The notes under the pieces were generated by a model. The model worked only from the letters and a program-made list of their open reading frames with translations. It ran no database searches and was not told the DNA's origin. Shown here one piece after another: positions 45,801 through 54,821 of a DNA stretch of 64,000 nucleotides. Origin of the DNA: Algibacter mikhailovii (GTDB lineage Bacteria > Bacteroidota > Bacteroidia > Flavobacteriales > Flavobacteriaceae); NCBI RefSeq assembly GCF_014651495.1, contig NZ_BMWZ01000005.1, positions 355,818 through 419,817 on the forward strand, read 5' to 3'. A program made the translations under genes and the position numbers. Within the stretch, counting starts at the first letter, position 1, and every line of letters begins with the position of its first letter.

Positions 45801-46195
45801 TCAGCTACAGTTGTTCCCATGTCAAAACCAGATTCATCAGTAATCCCGGATACTTCACTAACATCTTCAAATACAAATTTCCCTTTATTTTTGTAGAGTT
45901 TATTTTGCCCTTGCCCAGACGTGAAAAACAAATCTATTAAGCCATCATTATCAAAATCAGCTGCAGCTACACCGCCACTTACATAGGAATACACATAGTT
46001 GTAATAATTGAAATCTTCAGATTCTACAATGGTATTTATAAAATTGATATTTGATGAATCTTTTGAAATGGCAGAAAACAAATACTCAGTCTTTTTAGGC
46101 AACTCTTTACTTAAAACTTCTTTTTTTGAGTTTTTATCAGCACAATTAAAAACGGTTAAAAAAGAGAATAGAAAAACTAAAGTGGTAAATTTCAT
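42863..46195 (-). CDS. FG-GAP/VCBS and ASPIC-UnbV repeat lipoprotein 1
   Basis: A giant lipoprotein of 1110 residues. The start at 46195 gives the lipoprotein signal MKFTTLVFLFSFLTVFNC; the frame extends upstream to 46240. Most of it consists of FG-GAP/VCBS repeats, integrin-alpha-like propeller blades with calcium loops such as DFDNDGLIDLFF, DVNNDGYLDVY, DYDNDGDLDLFLSN, DLDNDGDLDLIVNN and DYDGDGDNDLFVG. An ASPIC/UnbV-like region in the middle (about residues 520-600, NGVGTTAKLYLN..., IHFGIPNNTSIDSLQIQWPNG) separates two propellers. Similar large proteins lie next to SusCD pairs in many Flavobacteriaceae PULs, but their task is not known; surface glycan binding is a reasonable guess. It follows its paralogue by about 90 bases. 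Confidence 0.85.
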   Translation of the reverse strand: MKFTTLVFLFSFLTVFNCADKNSKKEVLSKELPKKTEYLFSAISKDSSNINFINTIVESEDFNYYNYVYSYVSGGVAAADFDNDGLIDLFFTSGQGQNKLYKNKGKFVFEDVSEVSGITDESGFDMGTTVADVNNDGYLDVYICRGGWTNDDAILSNLLYINNGDFTFTEKANAFGVDDTNRGIGASFFDYDNDGDLDLFLSNAPNMNPNSRKIINLKDVENNPETDLLKGSDKLYRNNGNNHFVDVSLKAGIKRDIGFGLNPQVGDLNNDGWLDVYVSNDFSIPDFAYINNKNGTFSDSRDTMFKHMSNTSMGSDMADINNDGLNDMVVLDMSPEDYIRSKTTMSMTSINKFQEMIDKGYHYQYMHNVLQLNNGNDTFSEIANLAGIAKTDWSWAVLLADFDLDGYKDIFISNGIYRDLMSRDKNNEILNILRSRRRKPTKKDFLEYTQMLPQEKAYNYFYKNNKDLTFSKAENTWGNFGATFSNGATYADLDNDGDLDLIVNNIDEAATVLKNNAIEQNKGSYLKLSFSDYYKNRNGVGTTAKLYLNNGELQSHSLINSRGYLSSTPNQIHFGIPNNTSIDSLQIQWPNGKIQNITTTPIDTLLQIKYDKRHVSNKPKLKYNKLFEELNTPYSHKEKVFNDYDIQLLLPHKLSQLGPAIAKADINKDGIDDLFIGGAHGQSGKILLGTLSGKFNIIASKIFSEDKKYEDISAVFFDADGDNDLDLYVASGSYEFREDSPLLQDRLYINNNGHFVRSKSNLPTVNSVGSVVISADYDGDGDNDLFVGSRVIPDKYPYAPKSYLLINNNGDFTDEIDNHAPELENIGMLTCAQWVDMDNDSDLDLVVAGAWTGITVFLNNNGKLSKDKTHHSLATTIGWWNTILVKDVDGDGDLDIIAGNLGLNYKFHASLEQPFHIYTKDFDNNGSEDIMLAKYYNGSEVPVRGKSCTAQQMPHLSQKFKNYNDFANAGIKDILGEGINTSLHYEANEFRSGIFINNKASGYTFMPFTNEAQIAPINSIIYEDFDHDGIKDLLMAGNNYMSEVETTRADAGTGFFLKGQQGGEFNFIPNRFSGFVADRDVRGLLLLKNHKKNYVFVSNNNDMHQFYILR

Positions 46196-46278
46196 ATGTT
46201 TTGTATTATTAGTTAGGCTCAATGGTACGGAAATATACAATTAGAGTCTCATACCTTAAACTCTTGATAGGCTTAAAT

Positions 46279-49200
46279 TTATTCATAAACCTTAATGAAT
46301 TTAAGTGTGTCATTATTTCTTGCAACCACTAAAACTAAGTCTGATCCGATTTGCATAAATTCCATATCCTTAACATCACCATCTAAATAAAGGCCTGATT
46401 TTTGAGATGGTATAGCATTAAACGCGCCATTACCTTTGCCTTCTAGATATAAGCCAATAGAAGCATCGTTTCTTGTGGTTTCAACTTCAGAAGCATACAA
46501 GTTCCCTCCTATAATTATATCTAGATTGCCGTCTTTGTTATAATCATTTACTAATATTTTGTTTACAGAAGATAGCTGAGTTTCTATAGGTAAGTCCCTA
46601 ATAGCCCATTCATCATTTCCTTTGTTTTCTATAAGGACCGTTGAAAACGTATTGGCTTTATAATGGATACCACTTTTTAAATTATCTTCACCATAAACAT
46701 CCACAAGAGAAGCGTTTGCGAAGGATTCGTAATTTTTAAATTTGTATTTAATAGCGGGTATCTGTTCTGAAGAACATTCTCGTCCTCTCAAAGGATATAA
46801 AGTACCTTTTTGATGATACCCTAAAACAATATCTCGTTTTCTGTTATTGTCATAATCTCCCGAGTACACTTCAAAAGGTGCTTCTTTTGAAGCTTGGTAT
46901 TTATAATTATTGCCTAAATTTCCAGCAATAAAATCAATATCACCATCATTATCAAAATCACCTTGTGCTAAACTATACCACCATCCTAAATGTTCATCTA
47001 ATTCAAAATCTGAAGTCCTTTCAATAAATTTGCCGTTTTCATTCTCGTAAATCCCAATCGGCCCCCATTCTTTTGATATCACAACATCTAAATCTTTGTC
47101 ATTATCAAAATCAGTCCAAAGGGCGTCTGTTACTAAGCCAATGTTGTTTAAACTTGGAAAATATGTATTGGTAATATCTTTAAAGCTAAGATGTCCCGTT
47201 TCTATTAACTCATTTTTTAGTAGATAACTACTTGCAGCTAAAGGGTAAGCAGCTGGCATAATTCTTCCTCCAATAAATAAATCTATATCACCATCACCGT
47301 CGTAATCGGCTTCGCTTATGGTTCCTGTACTAATAAACAAATTAGGTAAGGCCTTTATGTTTTCGGTATAGTTTCCTTGGCCGTCATTCATGTATAGTCT
47401 ATCTCTGTAGTTTTTACTATTTTGTGCAAACTCATTGCTTCCACTTCCAACATAAAGGTCAGGATCACCATCGTTATCAGCATCAAAAAATGTAGCAGCC
47501 ATGTCTTCAAAAATAATTTGTTCTTGCCATGGCCCAATCACTTCGATAAATTCACCTTTAGTATTTTGAATAAATAATTTTGCTGACGCTGCAGTGGCAT
47601 TACCAATAAAAATATCTGATAGCCCGTCATTGTTAACATCCGAAACGGCTAAGCCAGGACCCATTTTTGAATATTGATGAGGTAAAAGAGGTTCTTGGAA
47701 AAAATCATTATAATTATTTTCTTCGTGATTGTAATCTATATTTACATGGTCTGAAATATTAATAAAATTATAGGTATATTCTTTATTGTCAATCGGACTA
47801 TTTTTTAAATTTGCCTCGCTGTAATTAACAGATATAGTTTGATTTGGCGTTAGGTTTTTTAGTGTTTGCGTTTTAAAATCTGTCCAATAGATTTTGACGC
47901 TATCTATTTTTTGGTTTTTTGGTAATCCAAAATGAGCTATAGGTTCTACTGAAGACTGGAAACCTCTTGTGAGCGTTACCTGCACTTCTTGAAAGTTTTT
48001 TTGTTGATATATTTTAATACGTGTCCCAATTCCAAAATGATTAGCTTCAGGACCGTTTAATTTAAAACGCACATAATTACTGTTTAAATCATTAGTCGTG
48101 TTTTCATAAATACTCGCTTCAGAATCCATGTTGTTTACAACGAGATCTAAATCTCCATCATTATCTAAATCGCCATACGTAGCCCCATTAGAAAATCCTT
48201 TGTAGTTAATGCCCCATTCTAATCCAATATTAGAAAAAGTGCCATCACCATTATTTTTATAGGCACAATTTTCAACAGGTTCAGAGGGTATATCTAATGA
48301 ATTAATTGGAGGTCCTTGTCTTGTGAGGTTAATTTTAAGTTTTAAGTTTTGAAAGTAATCCTTGTTATTGACATCTCTTTTTGTGCCGTTGGTTATAAAG
48401 AGGTCTTTCCAACCATCATTATCAAAATCTGCTAATAAAGGTCCCCAACTCCAGTCGGTAGTTGCCAAACCACTAATTCGAGATATATCACTAAAATAAG
48501 GCACGCCTTGCTTTTTATTACCTCTATTTAGTTGTAGACTATTTTGCATGTATTGGTAGTGGAACCCATAATCTACAGTGTCCCAAAATAAACCTCTATT
48601 CATACTTGCCATGTTGGATTTTGCTCTTCTATTGTCATTAGGTGTCATGTCAACTTGTACAAAATCTATCCAACCATCATTGTTAAAATCCGCTGCATCA
48701 CATCCCATAGCATAAAATGACGTGTGCCCAAAAGCATCTTCAAGTTGATTTGTAAAAGTGCCGTCTCCATTATTAACCCATAAATAGTCAGGTGTACTAA
48801 AATCATTTGAAACATATACATCCAATAATCCATCATTATTGTAATCGGCTACAGATAGACCTAAAGAAAGCCCGTAATTCGCAATACCACTTTCTATACT
48901 AACATCTTTAAAAGTTCCATTACCTTCATTTCTAAATAATTTATCAGAGTCTATCTCTGTTAAATTATCCATTTTGCTTTTATAAAACGCGTTCGAACTC
49001 CCGAAGTTAGCAGGGGGGTAATTGGCGATATAAAGATCTAAATCATTATCATTATCATAATCAAAAAAAGCAACCTGTGTTGTAGAGCCTTCATTATCTA
49101 AACCGTACTGTGAAGCAGATTCTGTGAAGGTTAAATCTTGGTTGTTGATATATAGTTTATTTGCCTTATTCTGCTTACCAGAAACGCTTACATAGATGTC

Positions 49201-49584
49201 TAAAAAACCATCTTGATTAATATCTACTAAGCTTGCACCTGTAAACCATTGGTCATTATTTTTTATGCCAGATGGTTTAGTAACATCTTTAAATTTTAGA
49301 TTGCCTTCATTTTTATATAGTTTACTCTCCACCATATTTCCTGTAAAAAACAAATCTTGTAGCCCATCATTGTCAAAATCTCCAATGGCAGCACCTCCAC
49401 CCATATACAGATACGGGTAGTTAAAATAATTGAGTGTATCCGTCTCTGTAATTTTATTATTAAAGGATATACTTGTATGTGAAGTAGATAAAGGCTTAAA
49501 TAAACTATCTGAAAGCTCTTCCTTTTGATTACAAGAGAATATCAAAATTAGGATAAGGAATAGGGGAGTAATTATGGATTTCAT
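46279..49584 (-). CDS. FG-GAP/VCBS and ASPIC-UnbV repeat lipoprotein 2
   Basis: A paralogue of the neighbouring gene, 1101 residues from the ATG at 49584 (lipoprotein signal MKSIITPLFLILILIFSC; an ATG at 49593 adds three residues). Domain order is the same: calcium-binding FG-GAP repeats (DFDNDGLQDLFFTG, DYDNDNDLDLYIAN, DLDNDGDLDLVVNN), an ASPIC/UnbV-like segment (HFGIGTRIKIY..., AHFGLPKNQKIDSVKIYW) and further repeats (DYDGDGDIDLFIGG, DFDNDGDIDFIAGN). Shared landmarks with copy 1 include MASMNRG/MTSINK, FKNYNDFANAGI/FKNYESFANASL and EVETTR.DA. A strong terminator separates it from the SusD stop upstream, so it may be expressed at a lower level than SusCD. Confidence 0.85.
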   Translation of the reverse strand: MKSIITPLFLILILIFSCNQKEELSDSLFKPLSTSHTSISFNNKITETDTLNYFNYPYLYMGGGAAIGDFDNDGLQDLFFTGNMVESKLYKNEGNLKFKDVTKPSGIKNNDQWFTGASLVDINQDGFLDIYVSVSGKQNKANKLYINNQDLTFTESASQYGLDNEGSTTQVAFFDYDNDNDLDLYIANYPPANFGSSNAFYKSKMDNLTEIDSDKLFRNEGNGTFKDVSIESGIANYGLSLGLSVADYNNDGLLDVYVSNDFSTPDYLWVNNGDGTFTNQLEDAFGHTSFYAMGCDAADFNNDGWIDFVQVDMTPNDNRRAKSNMASMNRGLFWDTVDYGFHYQYMQNSLQLNRGNKKQGVPYFSDISRISGLATTDWSWGPLLADFDNDGWKDLFITNGTKRDVNNKDYFQNLKLKINLTRQGPPINSLDIPSEPVENCAYKNNGDGTFSNIGLEWGINYKGFSNGATYGDLDNDGDLDLVVNNMDSEASIYENTTNDLNSNYVRFKLNGPEANHFGIGTRIKIYQQKNFQEVQVTLTRGFQSSVEPIAHFGLPKNQKIDSVKIYWTDFKTQTLKNLTPNQTISVNYSEANLKNSPIDNKEYTYNFINISDHVNIDYNHEENNYNDFFQEPLLPHQYSKMGPGLAVSDVNNDGLSDIFIGNATAASAKLFIQNTKGEFIEVIGPWQEQIIFEDMAATFFDADNDGDPDLYVGSGSNEFAQNSKNYRDRLYMNDGQGNYTENIKALPNLFISTGTISEADYDGDGDIDLFIGGRIMPAAYPLAASSYLLKNELIETGHLSFKDITNTYFPSLNNIGLVTDALWTDFDNDKDLDVVISKEWGPIGIYENENGKFIERTSDFELDEHLGWWYSLAQGDFDNDGDIDFIAGNLGNNYKYQASKEAPFEVYSGDYDNNRKRDIVLGYHQKGTLYPLRGRECSSEQIPAIKYKFKNYESFANASLVDVYGEDNLKSGIHYKANTFSTVLIENKGNDEWAIRDLPIETQLSSVNKILVNDYNKDGNLDIIIGGNLYASEVETTRNDASIGLYLEGKGNGAFNAIPSQKSGLYLDGDVKDMEFMQIGSDLVLVVARNNDTLKFIKVYE

Positions 49585-49617
49585 TGGGTGCAATTTAAAA
49601 CTATTTATATTTATATA

Positions 49618-49658
49618 GTAAAAGCTTCATTTTCAAAAATTGAAAATGAAGCTTTTTA
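49618..49658 (-). terminator. Strong hairpin between SusD and the FG-GAP genes
   Basis: A perfect 17-bp stem (49620-49636 with 49640-49656) around three A; on the minus strand it ends in a T-rich run. It lies about 25 bases after the SusD stop, within the PUL, and probably ends or attenuates the susCD transcript. Confidence 0.88.
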
Positions 49659-49683
49659 ATAATTGTTTTATTGTATTCTATAA

Positions 49684-51192
49684 TTAATCACAGCATGGGT
49701 TTTGAGTTAATTGAGGCGCAAATAAAATTTCAGTTGATGGTATTGGACTGTAGTTAAAATCAGTTCCTGGATTTGGATTAATAGGGGTTTCTCTAGTATC
49801 AAGTGCCCGCTTATCAGCTACTTTTTGTACTAAGCCATTTCTAACCATATCAAAGAACCTATCCCATTCACCACCAAATTCCCATTTTCTTTCTTCAATA
49901 ATGGCATCATGAAGCTCTTGTTGACTCAGGCCTGATAAATCCACACTTGCATTGGGGTTATCAATAGGCAGTCCTGCAGCCCTTCTTCTAATTTTGTTTA
50001 CCCATTCTTCTGCATTGGCACCACCAGACATGTTAGCAGCTTCCGCATAAATTAATACGGGGTCTGCATAGCGCATCAAATAAATATTTTGACTACTTCC
50101 TTTATATTGCGCGGGCTCATTTAATGTTGCAGCATAACCAGAACGCCATTTTGCAAAATAAGGATGACCAGGGCCTAAAGTAGGATGATCCCATGGCACA
50201 GCAAAACCAATGCCTGGATAAAATTCTGTTTGAAAAGTTGCATCTTTTCTTGGTCCTTCAGGGAATTCTTCAAAATAGGCAATTTCCGAAAAGAAATCAC
50301 CCCAACCACCTTCAACTTTAGCAGGGGTAGTGCCAAGCCACCATCCGGCTGTATCCCAGGCGTTGCAAGATTCGCAATATTGAACTGCGAATACACTCTC
50401 AGAGTTGTTGTTAGTTTCTTCCTGCCATAAATCTTTGTAATCCTTTACTAATTGATGTCCGCTACCATTTAATATTTCCAAGGATTTTGAAGCAGCCAAG
50501 GCGTATTTAGATTCGTCTTTTAAAGGCCATCCAGCATTATATAAATAAGCTTTAGCTAAAAATGACTTTGCAGCCCATTTAGTTGGTCGCCCTGGTTCGT
50601 CTCCCCAATCATTTGGTAATACAGATTCAGCAAATTGTAAATCTTTATAAATTTGAGCATAGACATCAACAATAGGAGATCTTAACTCCTCACCAGTAGG
50701 CGCCCCTAGTATTAAAGGAACATCTCCAAAGGTTTTAATCAAGGTGAAGTAAGCCATTCCGCGCATAAAAAACGCTTGTGCCGCAGCTTGGTCTCTTTCT
50801 GTTGAGGCTTCAATATTTTGATAAGAATTTATTATTGTGTTTGCTCTATAAACTAATTGATACATGGGTGTCCAAGTAAATTCATTTAGCCAGTTTATCG
50901 TTGGATCATATTTATAGGTGTCAAAGGCAGCGAAATTAGCTTTATTTCCTCCGGTTTCACTTGTTAAATCATCACCACCCATAGCCGGTAAAGCAATTTG
51001 AGTATATTGTGAATGCGTAACAAGAGGTCTATACAATCCGGCAACGGCACCATCAAGATCGGCCTGTGTGGTAAAAAAGGTGTCAGGAGTAAATTGCCCT
51101 TTAGGCTCCACGTCTAATTCTGAGCAACTTACGGAAATAAGTGCTAAAAATAGTACGACACAAGTAACACATAAAAATTTAATTTTTTTCAT
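49684..51192 (-). CDS. SusD/RagB-type surface glycan-binding lipoprotein
   Basis: The extracellular lipoprotein lid of the SusCD import complex, 502 residues. Signal and lipobox are clear (FLALISVSC, Cys23, then SELDVEPKGQF). SusD signatures are the N-terminal helical region with FFTTQADLDGAVAGLYRPL, the TPR-like segments (AQAFFMRGMAYFTLIKTFGDVPLIL), the DLQFAESVLPNDW segment, MRYADPVLIYAEAAN, and the C-terminal IIEERKWEFGGEWDRFFDMVRNG. It ends in a Cys-rich tail (QNPCCD). It is coupled to SusC, starting 11 bases after its stop. Confidence 0.95.
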   Translation of the reverse strand: MKKIKFLCVTCVVLFLALISVSCSELDVEPKGQFTPDTFFTTQADLDGAVAGLYRPLVTHSQYTQIALPAMGGDDLTSETGGNKANFAAFDTYKYDPTINWLNEFTWTPMYQLVYRANTIINSYQNIEASTERDQAAAQAFFMRGMAYFTLIKTFGDVPLILGAPTGEELRSPIVDVYAQIYKDLQFAESVLPNDWGDEPGRPTKWAAKSFLAKAYLYNAGWPLKDESKYALAASKSLEILNGSGHQLVKDYKDLWQEETNNNSESVFAVQYCESCNAWDTAGWWLGTTPAKVEGGWGDFFSEIAYFEEFPEGPRKDATFQTEFYPGIGFAVPWDHPTLGPGHPYFAKWRSGYAATLNEPAQYKGSSQNIYLMRYADPVLIYAEAANMSGGANAEEWVNKIRRRAAGLPIDNPNASVDLSGLSQQELHDAIIEERKWEFGGEWDRFFDMVRNGLVQKVADKRALDTRETPINPNPGTDFNYSPIPSTEILFAPQLTQNPCCD

Positions 51193-51203
51193 AATTTATC
51201 TTT

Positions 51204-54200
51204 TTAAAATTTAGCATTTATTCCAAAGGTGAAAGTTTTTGGGTTAGGGTAAGCTCCCCAATCTATAGATTGATCAATATCAGCTGCATTACTTGAAGCT
51301 GAAATTTCTGGATCAAATCCATTGTATTTAGTAAAAGTTACTAAATTTTGTGCGCTTATATAAAACTTTAATGCTGTAAATAGTTTGGTTTTTTCTAAAA
51401 TTTTTGATGGAAGATTATACCCTAAGCTAATATTTTTAATACGAACAAATGTGCCATCCTCTATCCATCTACTAGATTGCAATTTATTTAAGTTTGAACT
51501 GCTATAATGAGGAATGTTACTATTAGGATTTTCAGGATTCCACTGGTTGCGTATATCGGGTGTTGAAGCATGGAATACATCAGAAATACCACCATAGGTA
51601 TATCCTCTTGTTAAATTCCAAACGTCAAACCCTCCCATAGATTGTAAGAATATACTAAGATCTATGCCTTTGTACCCAAAGTTGTTAGTCAAACCCCATA
51701 TGTAGTCTGGTTGACCATTACCAATAGTTTCAATAACTCCTACTGCACCACCAGCGCTTTCAGCACCTTTAAATTTACTGTCTCCAGGAACAAATCCTTC
51801 AGGTATATCATCACCGGATTGGTATACACCTTGGTATACAAAACCTTGGAAATTGCCAACCTCTTTGCCAACTTCGAGTAAAACGGCAGGACCGTTTGAT
51901 TCTCCGCCACCAAATGAGGCTCCTGGAGCAGCTACGTCCTGTCCTCCTAGATCAAGTACTTTAGTTTTATTGAAAGCAATATTAAAATTAGCATCCCAAG
52001 TGAAATCGCCACCATCAAGTATAAAAGCGTTTGCACCAAATTCAAAACCTTTGTTTTCAATGGCTCCTATATTTTTTAAAATTGTGGTTTGACCAGTAAA
52101 TGCTGGTACACTAATTTGTAATAAAGCATCGGTTGTTTCTTTTCGATAGTAATCAGCTGTAATACTTAATCTGTTGTTAAAGAAACTAGCGTCAAGACCA
52201 ACATTAAGTTGAGCCGTTTTTTCCCATTTTAAATCTGGGTTAGGAGCTTGTCCTGGAGCAATTGTTGGAATTACACTAGTGTTGTTGAGTGCAATAATTT
52301 CACCGGTACCAGCATTAATTGTTCCACGCCACACATCAGGCTGAACTCCTTGGTTTCCCGTTACACCCCAACTACCTCTGAGTTTAAGGTTAGAAAAGAC
52401 TCCTAAATCTTTAATGAATTGTTCTTCTGAAAGCTTCCAGCCAAGGGCTGCAGAAGGAAAATATTCTTGTTGTTGTTCTGGAGCAAAGGCTGATGACGAG
52501 TCAGAACGCAAAGAAGCAGTAAATAAATACTTGTTATTGTACGTGTAATCTAGCCTTCCAACAATAGATTGAATAACTCTTTTAGAATACGATGAACTAA
52601 CAGATGTGTTTACATCTTCGGCTGTACCTAAATTATGAATACCTAAATCGGGGAAAGGCAATACTCTTGCTTCTCCACCAGTTCTTTTATTGGCGTCAAC
52701 TACTTCTTCATAAATACCTTTAATGGTGAATTGATGCTTGTCTATTGCCCTTGTATATTGTAAAGCATGTATAAACTGGGTAGATGTCAAATCTGTAAAA
52801 CCAAAACTAGAACTAGCTCTGTCGCCAGTTGAGCTGGCAAATTCCTCAGAGAAACCTGTATTTCTAATATTTTGTAGACGTACGGCACCAGTAAAATTAT
52901 AAGTTAAAACTGGTAAAATATTATAGGTAATAGAAGCATTTGCATTAAAAATATTAGCAATACCTTTGGCTTCAACCCCCAACAAAGGAACTAATGGAGC
53001 CAAACCTAATTGAGATCCAACGCCGGGTCTACCTGTGCGCGTTACAGAACCATCTGGTTGATAGGGTGGGGCAGTTTGATCAAAAATAACAGCTTGTGTA
53101 ACTGGAGAATTAAGACCTTGTCTTCTACCTGTATTTAAAGTTTCCCTTCTTGATCCAGTTAAATTTAATCTAGCACTTATTTTTTCACTTATTTTAAAGT
53201 CTATATTACTTCTTAAATTATATCTTTTAAATCCGGTATTAACAATAATACCATCCTGGTCTGCGTAATTTCCCGAAATAAAATAACCTGTTTTACCACT
53301 TTTACCTCTTACGGATAATTGGTAATTAGAAGTAGGTGCATTTCTATAGATTTGATCTTGCCATTTGGACCCACCGTTGGCATCTAACTGTGTTATTTCG
53401 GCTTCAGTAAATAAAGGAGCTCCACCTTTGGCATTCTCAAATTTATTAACTTCTCTAGCATAATCTCCACCACTTAATACATCAAGTTGATTAGGCAGGG
53501 ATTGCATGCCATAAAAGGTGTTGAAGCTCACAGTAGGCTTCTCACTTACGCCTTTTACAGTGGTAACAGCAATTACTCCATTTGCACCTCTAGAACCGTA
53601 CATAGCAGTTCCTGTTGCATCTTTTAAAACATCAATAGATTGTATATCATTAGGGTTTAGCTCATCTAAATCTGCAACGCTTCCAAAAAAGCCATCTATT
53701 ACAACTAGGGGGTCACTACTGCCAGTAAGTGAATTGGATCCTCTAATTCTAATTTTTGGTGTGGCACCAGGAGCTCCTGAGATCTTAGTTACGCTAACAC
53801 CTGCTGCTCTACCTTGAATGGCATCAGAGGCTTGGATAAGTGGTTGTTTTTCAAATGATTTAGCAGAAACACTCGATATTGATCCTGTGAGGTCTTCTCT
53901 TTTCTTGGTCCCGTAGCCCACAACAACAACAGCTTCGAGCTCAGAAAGGTCTTCTGTCAAAGTTATTGTTGCCGCTTTAGAGGCTATTATTTCTATTGAT
54001 ACAAAGCCAACATAAGACACCTCAAGTATGGCTTCTGGGTTATTTAAGTTAATTGAGAAATTACCGTCGAAATCCGTTGAAACACCGTTGTTTGTGCCTT
54101 TTTCTATTACTGTTGCACCTGCTAAAGGCTGTCCATTGGTGTCTGTAACTACTCCTGTTACCGTTTGTTGTAAATTTACTGTGTACACGTCTAATATATT

Positions 54201-54335
54201 AGATGTAAAAATGTTAGAATTAGCATTTGCATGTCCTGTGAGTATGGCAAATAAAGCTAATAATGACAATTTTATTTTTATATCAAAACTTAAAAATGTA
54301 TTCTCGCTCCTTGTGAGCTTAAGAAGGTTTTTCAT
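51204..54335 (-). CDS. SusC/RagA TonB-linked outer membrane transporter
   Basis: The outer-membrane channel of the SusCD pair, 1043 residues. A signal region near residues 22-40 (LSLLALFAILTGHANA) precedes the carboxypeptidase-regulatory-like domain (VTGVVTDTNGQPLAGATVIEKGTNNGVSTDFDG-type, about 58-135). A TonB-box region (AVVVVGYGTKKREDLTGSI) and the plug with the SusC signature YGSRGANGVI follow, then a long barrel ending in ..KTFTFGINAKF. It imports oligosaccharides with TonB energy. Its long 5' region holds two operators, and it heads the susC-susD transcript. The specific glycan is not visible from sequence. Confidence 0.96.
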   Translation of the reverse strand: MKNLLKLTRSENTFLSFDIKIKLSLLALFAILTGHANANSNIFTSNILDVYTVNLQQTVTGVVTDTNGQPLAGATVIEKGTNNGVSTDFDGNFSINLNNPEAILEVSYVGFVSIEIIASKAATITLTEDLSELEAVVVVGYGTKKREDLTGSISSVSAKSFEKQPLIQASDAIQGRAAGVSVTKISGAPGATPKIRIRGSNSLTGSSDPLVVIDGFFGSVADLDELNPNDIQSIDVLKDATGTAMYGSRGANGVIAVTTVKGVSEKPTVSFNTFYGMQSLPNQLDVLSGGDYAREVNKFENAKGGAPLFTEAEITQLDANGGSKWQDQIYRNAPTSNYQLSVRGKSGKTGYFISGNYADQDGIIVNTGFKRYNLRSNIDFKISEKISARLNLTGSRRETLNTGRRQGLNSPVTQAVIFDQTAPPYQPDGSVTRTGRPGVGSQLGLAPLVPLLGVEAKGIANIFNANASITYNILPVLTYNFTGAVRLQNIRNTGFSEEFASSTGDRASSSFGFTDLTSTQFIHALQYTRAIDKHQFTIKGIYEEVVDANKRTGGEARVLPFPDLGIHNLGTAEDVNTSVSSSYSKRVIQSIVGRLDYTYNNKYLFTASLRSDSSSAFAPEQQQEYFPSAALGWKLSEEQFIKDLGVFSNLKLRGSWGVTGNQGVQPDVWRGTINAGTGEIIALNNTSVIPTIAPGQAPNPDLKWEKTAQLNVGLDASFFNNRLSITADYYRKETTDALLQISVPAFTGQTTILKNIGAIENKGFEFGANAFILDGGDFTWDANFNIAFNKTKVLDLGGQDVAAPGASFGGGESNGPAVLLEVGKEVGNFQGFVYQGVYQSGDDIPEGFVPGDSKFKGAESAGGAVGVIETIGNGQPDYIWGLTNNFGYKGIDLSIFLQSMGGFDVWNLTRGYTYGGISDVFHASTPDIRNQWNPENPNSNIPHYSSSNLNKLQSSRWIEDGTFVRIKNISLGYNLPSKILEKTKLFTALKFYISAQNLVTFTKYNGFDPEISASSNAADIDQSIDWGAYPNPKTFTFGINAKF

Positions 54336-54675
54336 ATTTTTTGAATTATTAAATATTTATTAATTAATTGTTTTTGGTTTTCCCAGAAAATCTAAAGAAT
54401 TTCGGTTGTAAAATTTGTTTGACTAATTTTTTTGACCAATTGTTTGGTCTGATTTTGTTCATTTGTAATTAATTTTTCATTCGCTTTTTTTTTAATTTTA
54501 GTTTTATAGTTGTTCAGTTATATAGTTGTGTGCTTTAGTTTAATTAACGAGGTTTAACAAGGCTAAATGAAAAGAATAAATACACCTCAAGAATTAGGTG
54601 TTTAAGTACTTTTTACAAAGCTTGTTTAACCCCGTACATAATTAAAAAACTAACTAAAAGAATATTTCAAAATAA

Positions 54676-54691
54676 ATGTGTACGAGCACCT
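54676..54691. promoter_or_regulatory. LacI-type operator, site D
   Basis: ATGTGTACGAGCACCT, a degenerate copy of the 16-bp palindrome, 130 bp centre to centre downstream of site E in the SusC leader. Confidence 0.5.
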
Positions 54692-54782
54692 TATTTGAGA
54701 AATAAAAAAGGTTAAGTCACAGATTGGTATAAATAAATGTTGTCAATTTTTTATTTTTTGCATTATTGCTTTATATGGGTTG

Positions 54783-54790
54783 TAAATATA
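54783..54790 (-). promoter_or_regulatory. -7 box of SusC
   Basis: Reads TATATTTA on the minus strand and lies in a 17-base segment (54781-54797) identical to the one in front of the LamG gene. It is 27 bases centre to centre from operator E, the same as there. Confidence 0.5.
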
Positions 54791-54805
54791 GTAAAATTTA
54801 TTTTA

Positions 54806-54821
54806 ATGTGCTCGAACACAT
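54806..54821. promoter_or_regulatory. LacI-type operator, site E
   Basis: ATGTGCTCGAACACAT, symmetric at seven of eight positions, immediately upstream of the SusC -7 box. Confidence 0.75.

Noticed and set aside
51853..54363. Long plus-strand frames opposite SusC
   Set aside because: They lie fully inside SusC on the opposite strand, show no domain, and mirror its codon pattern.
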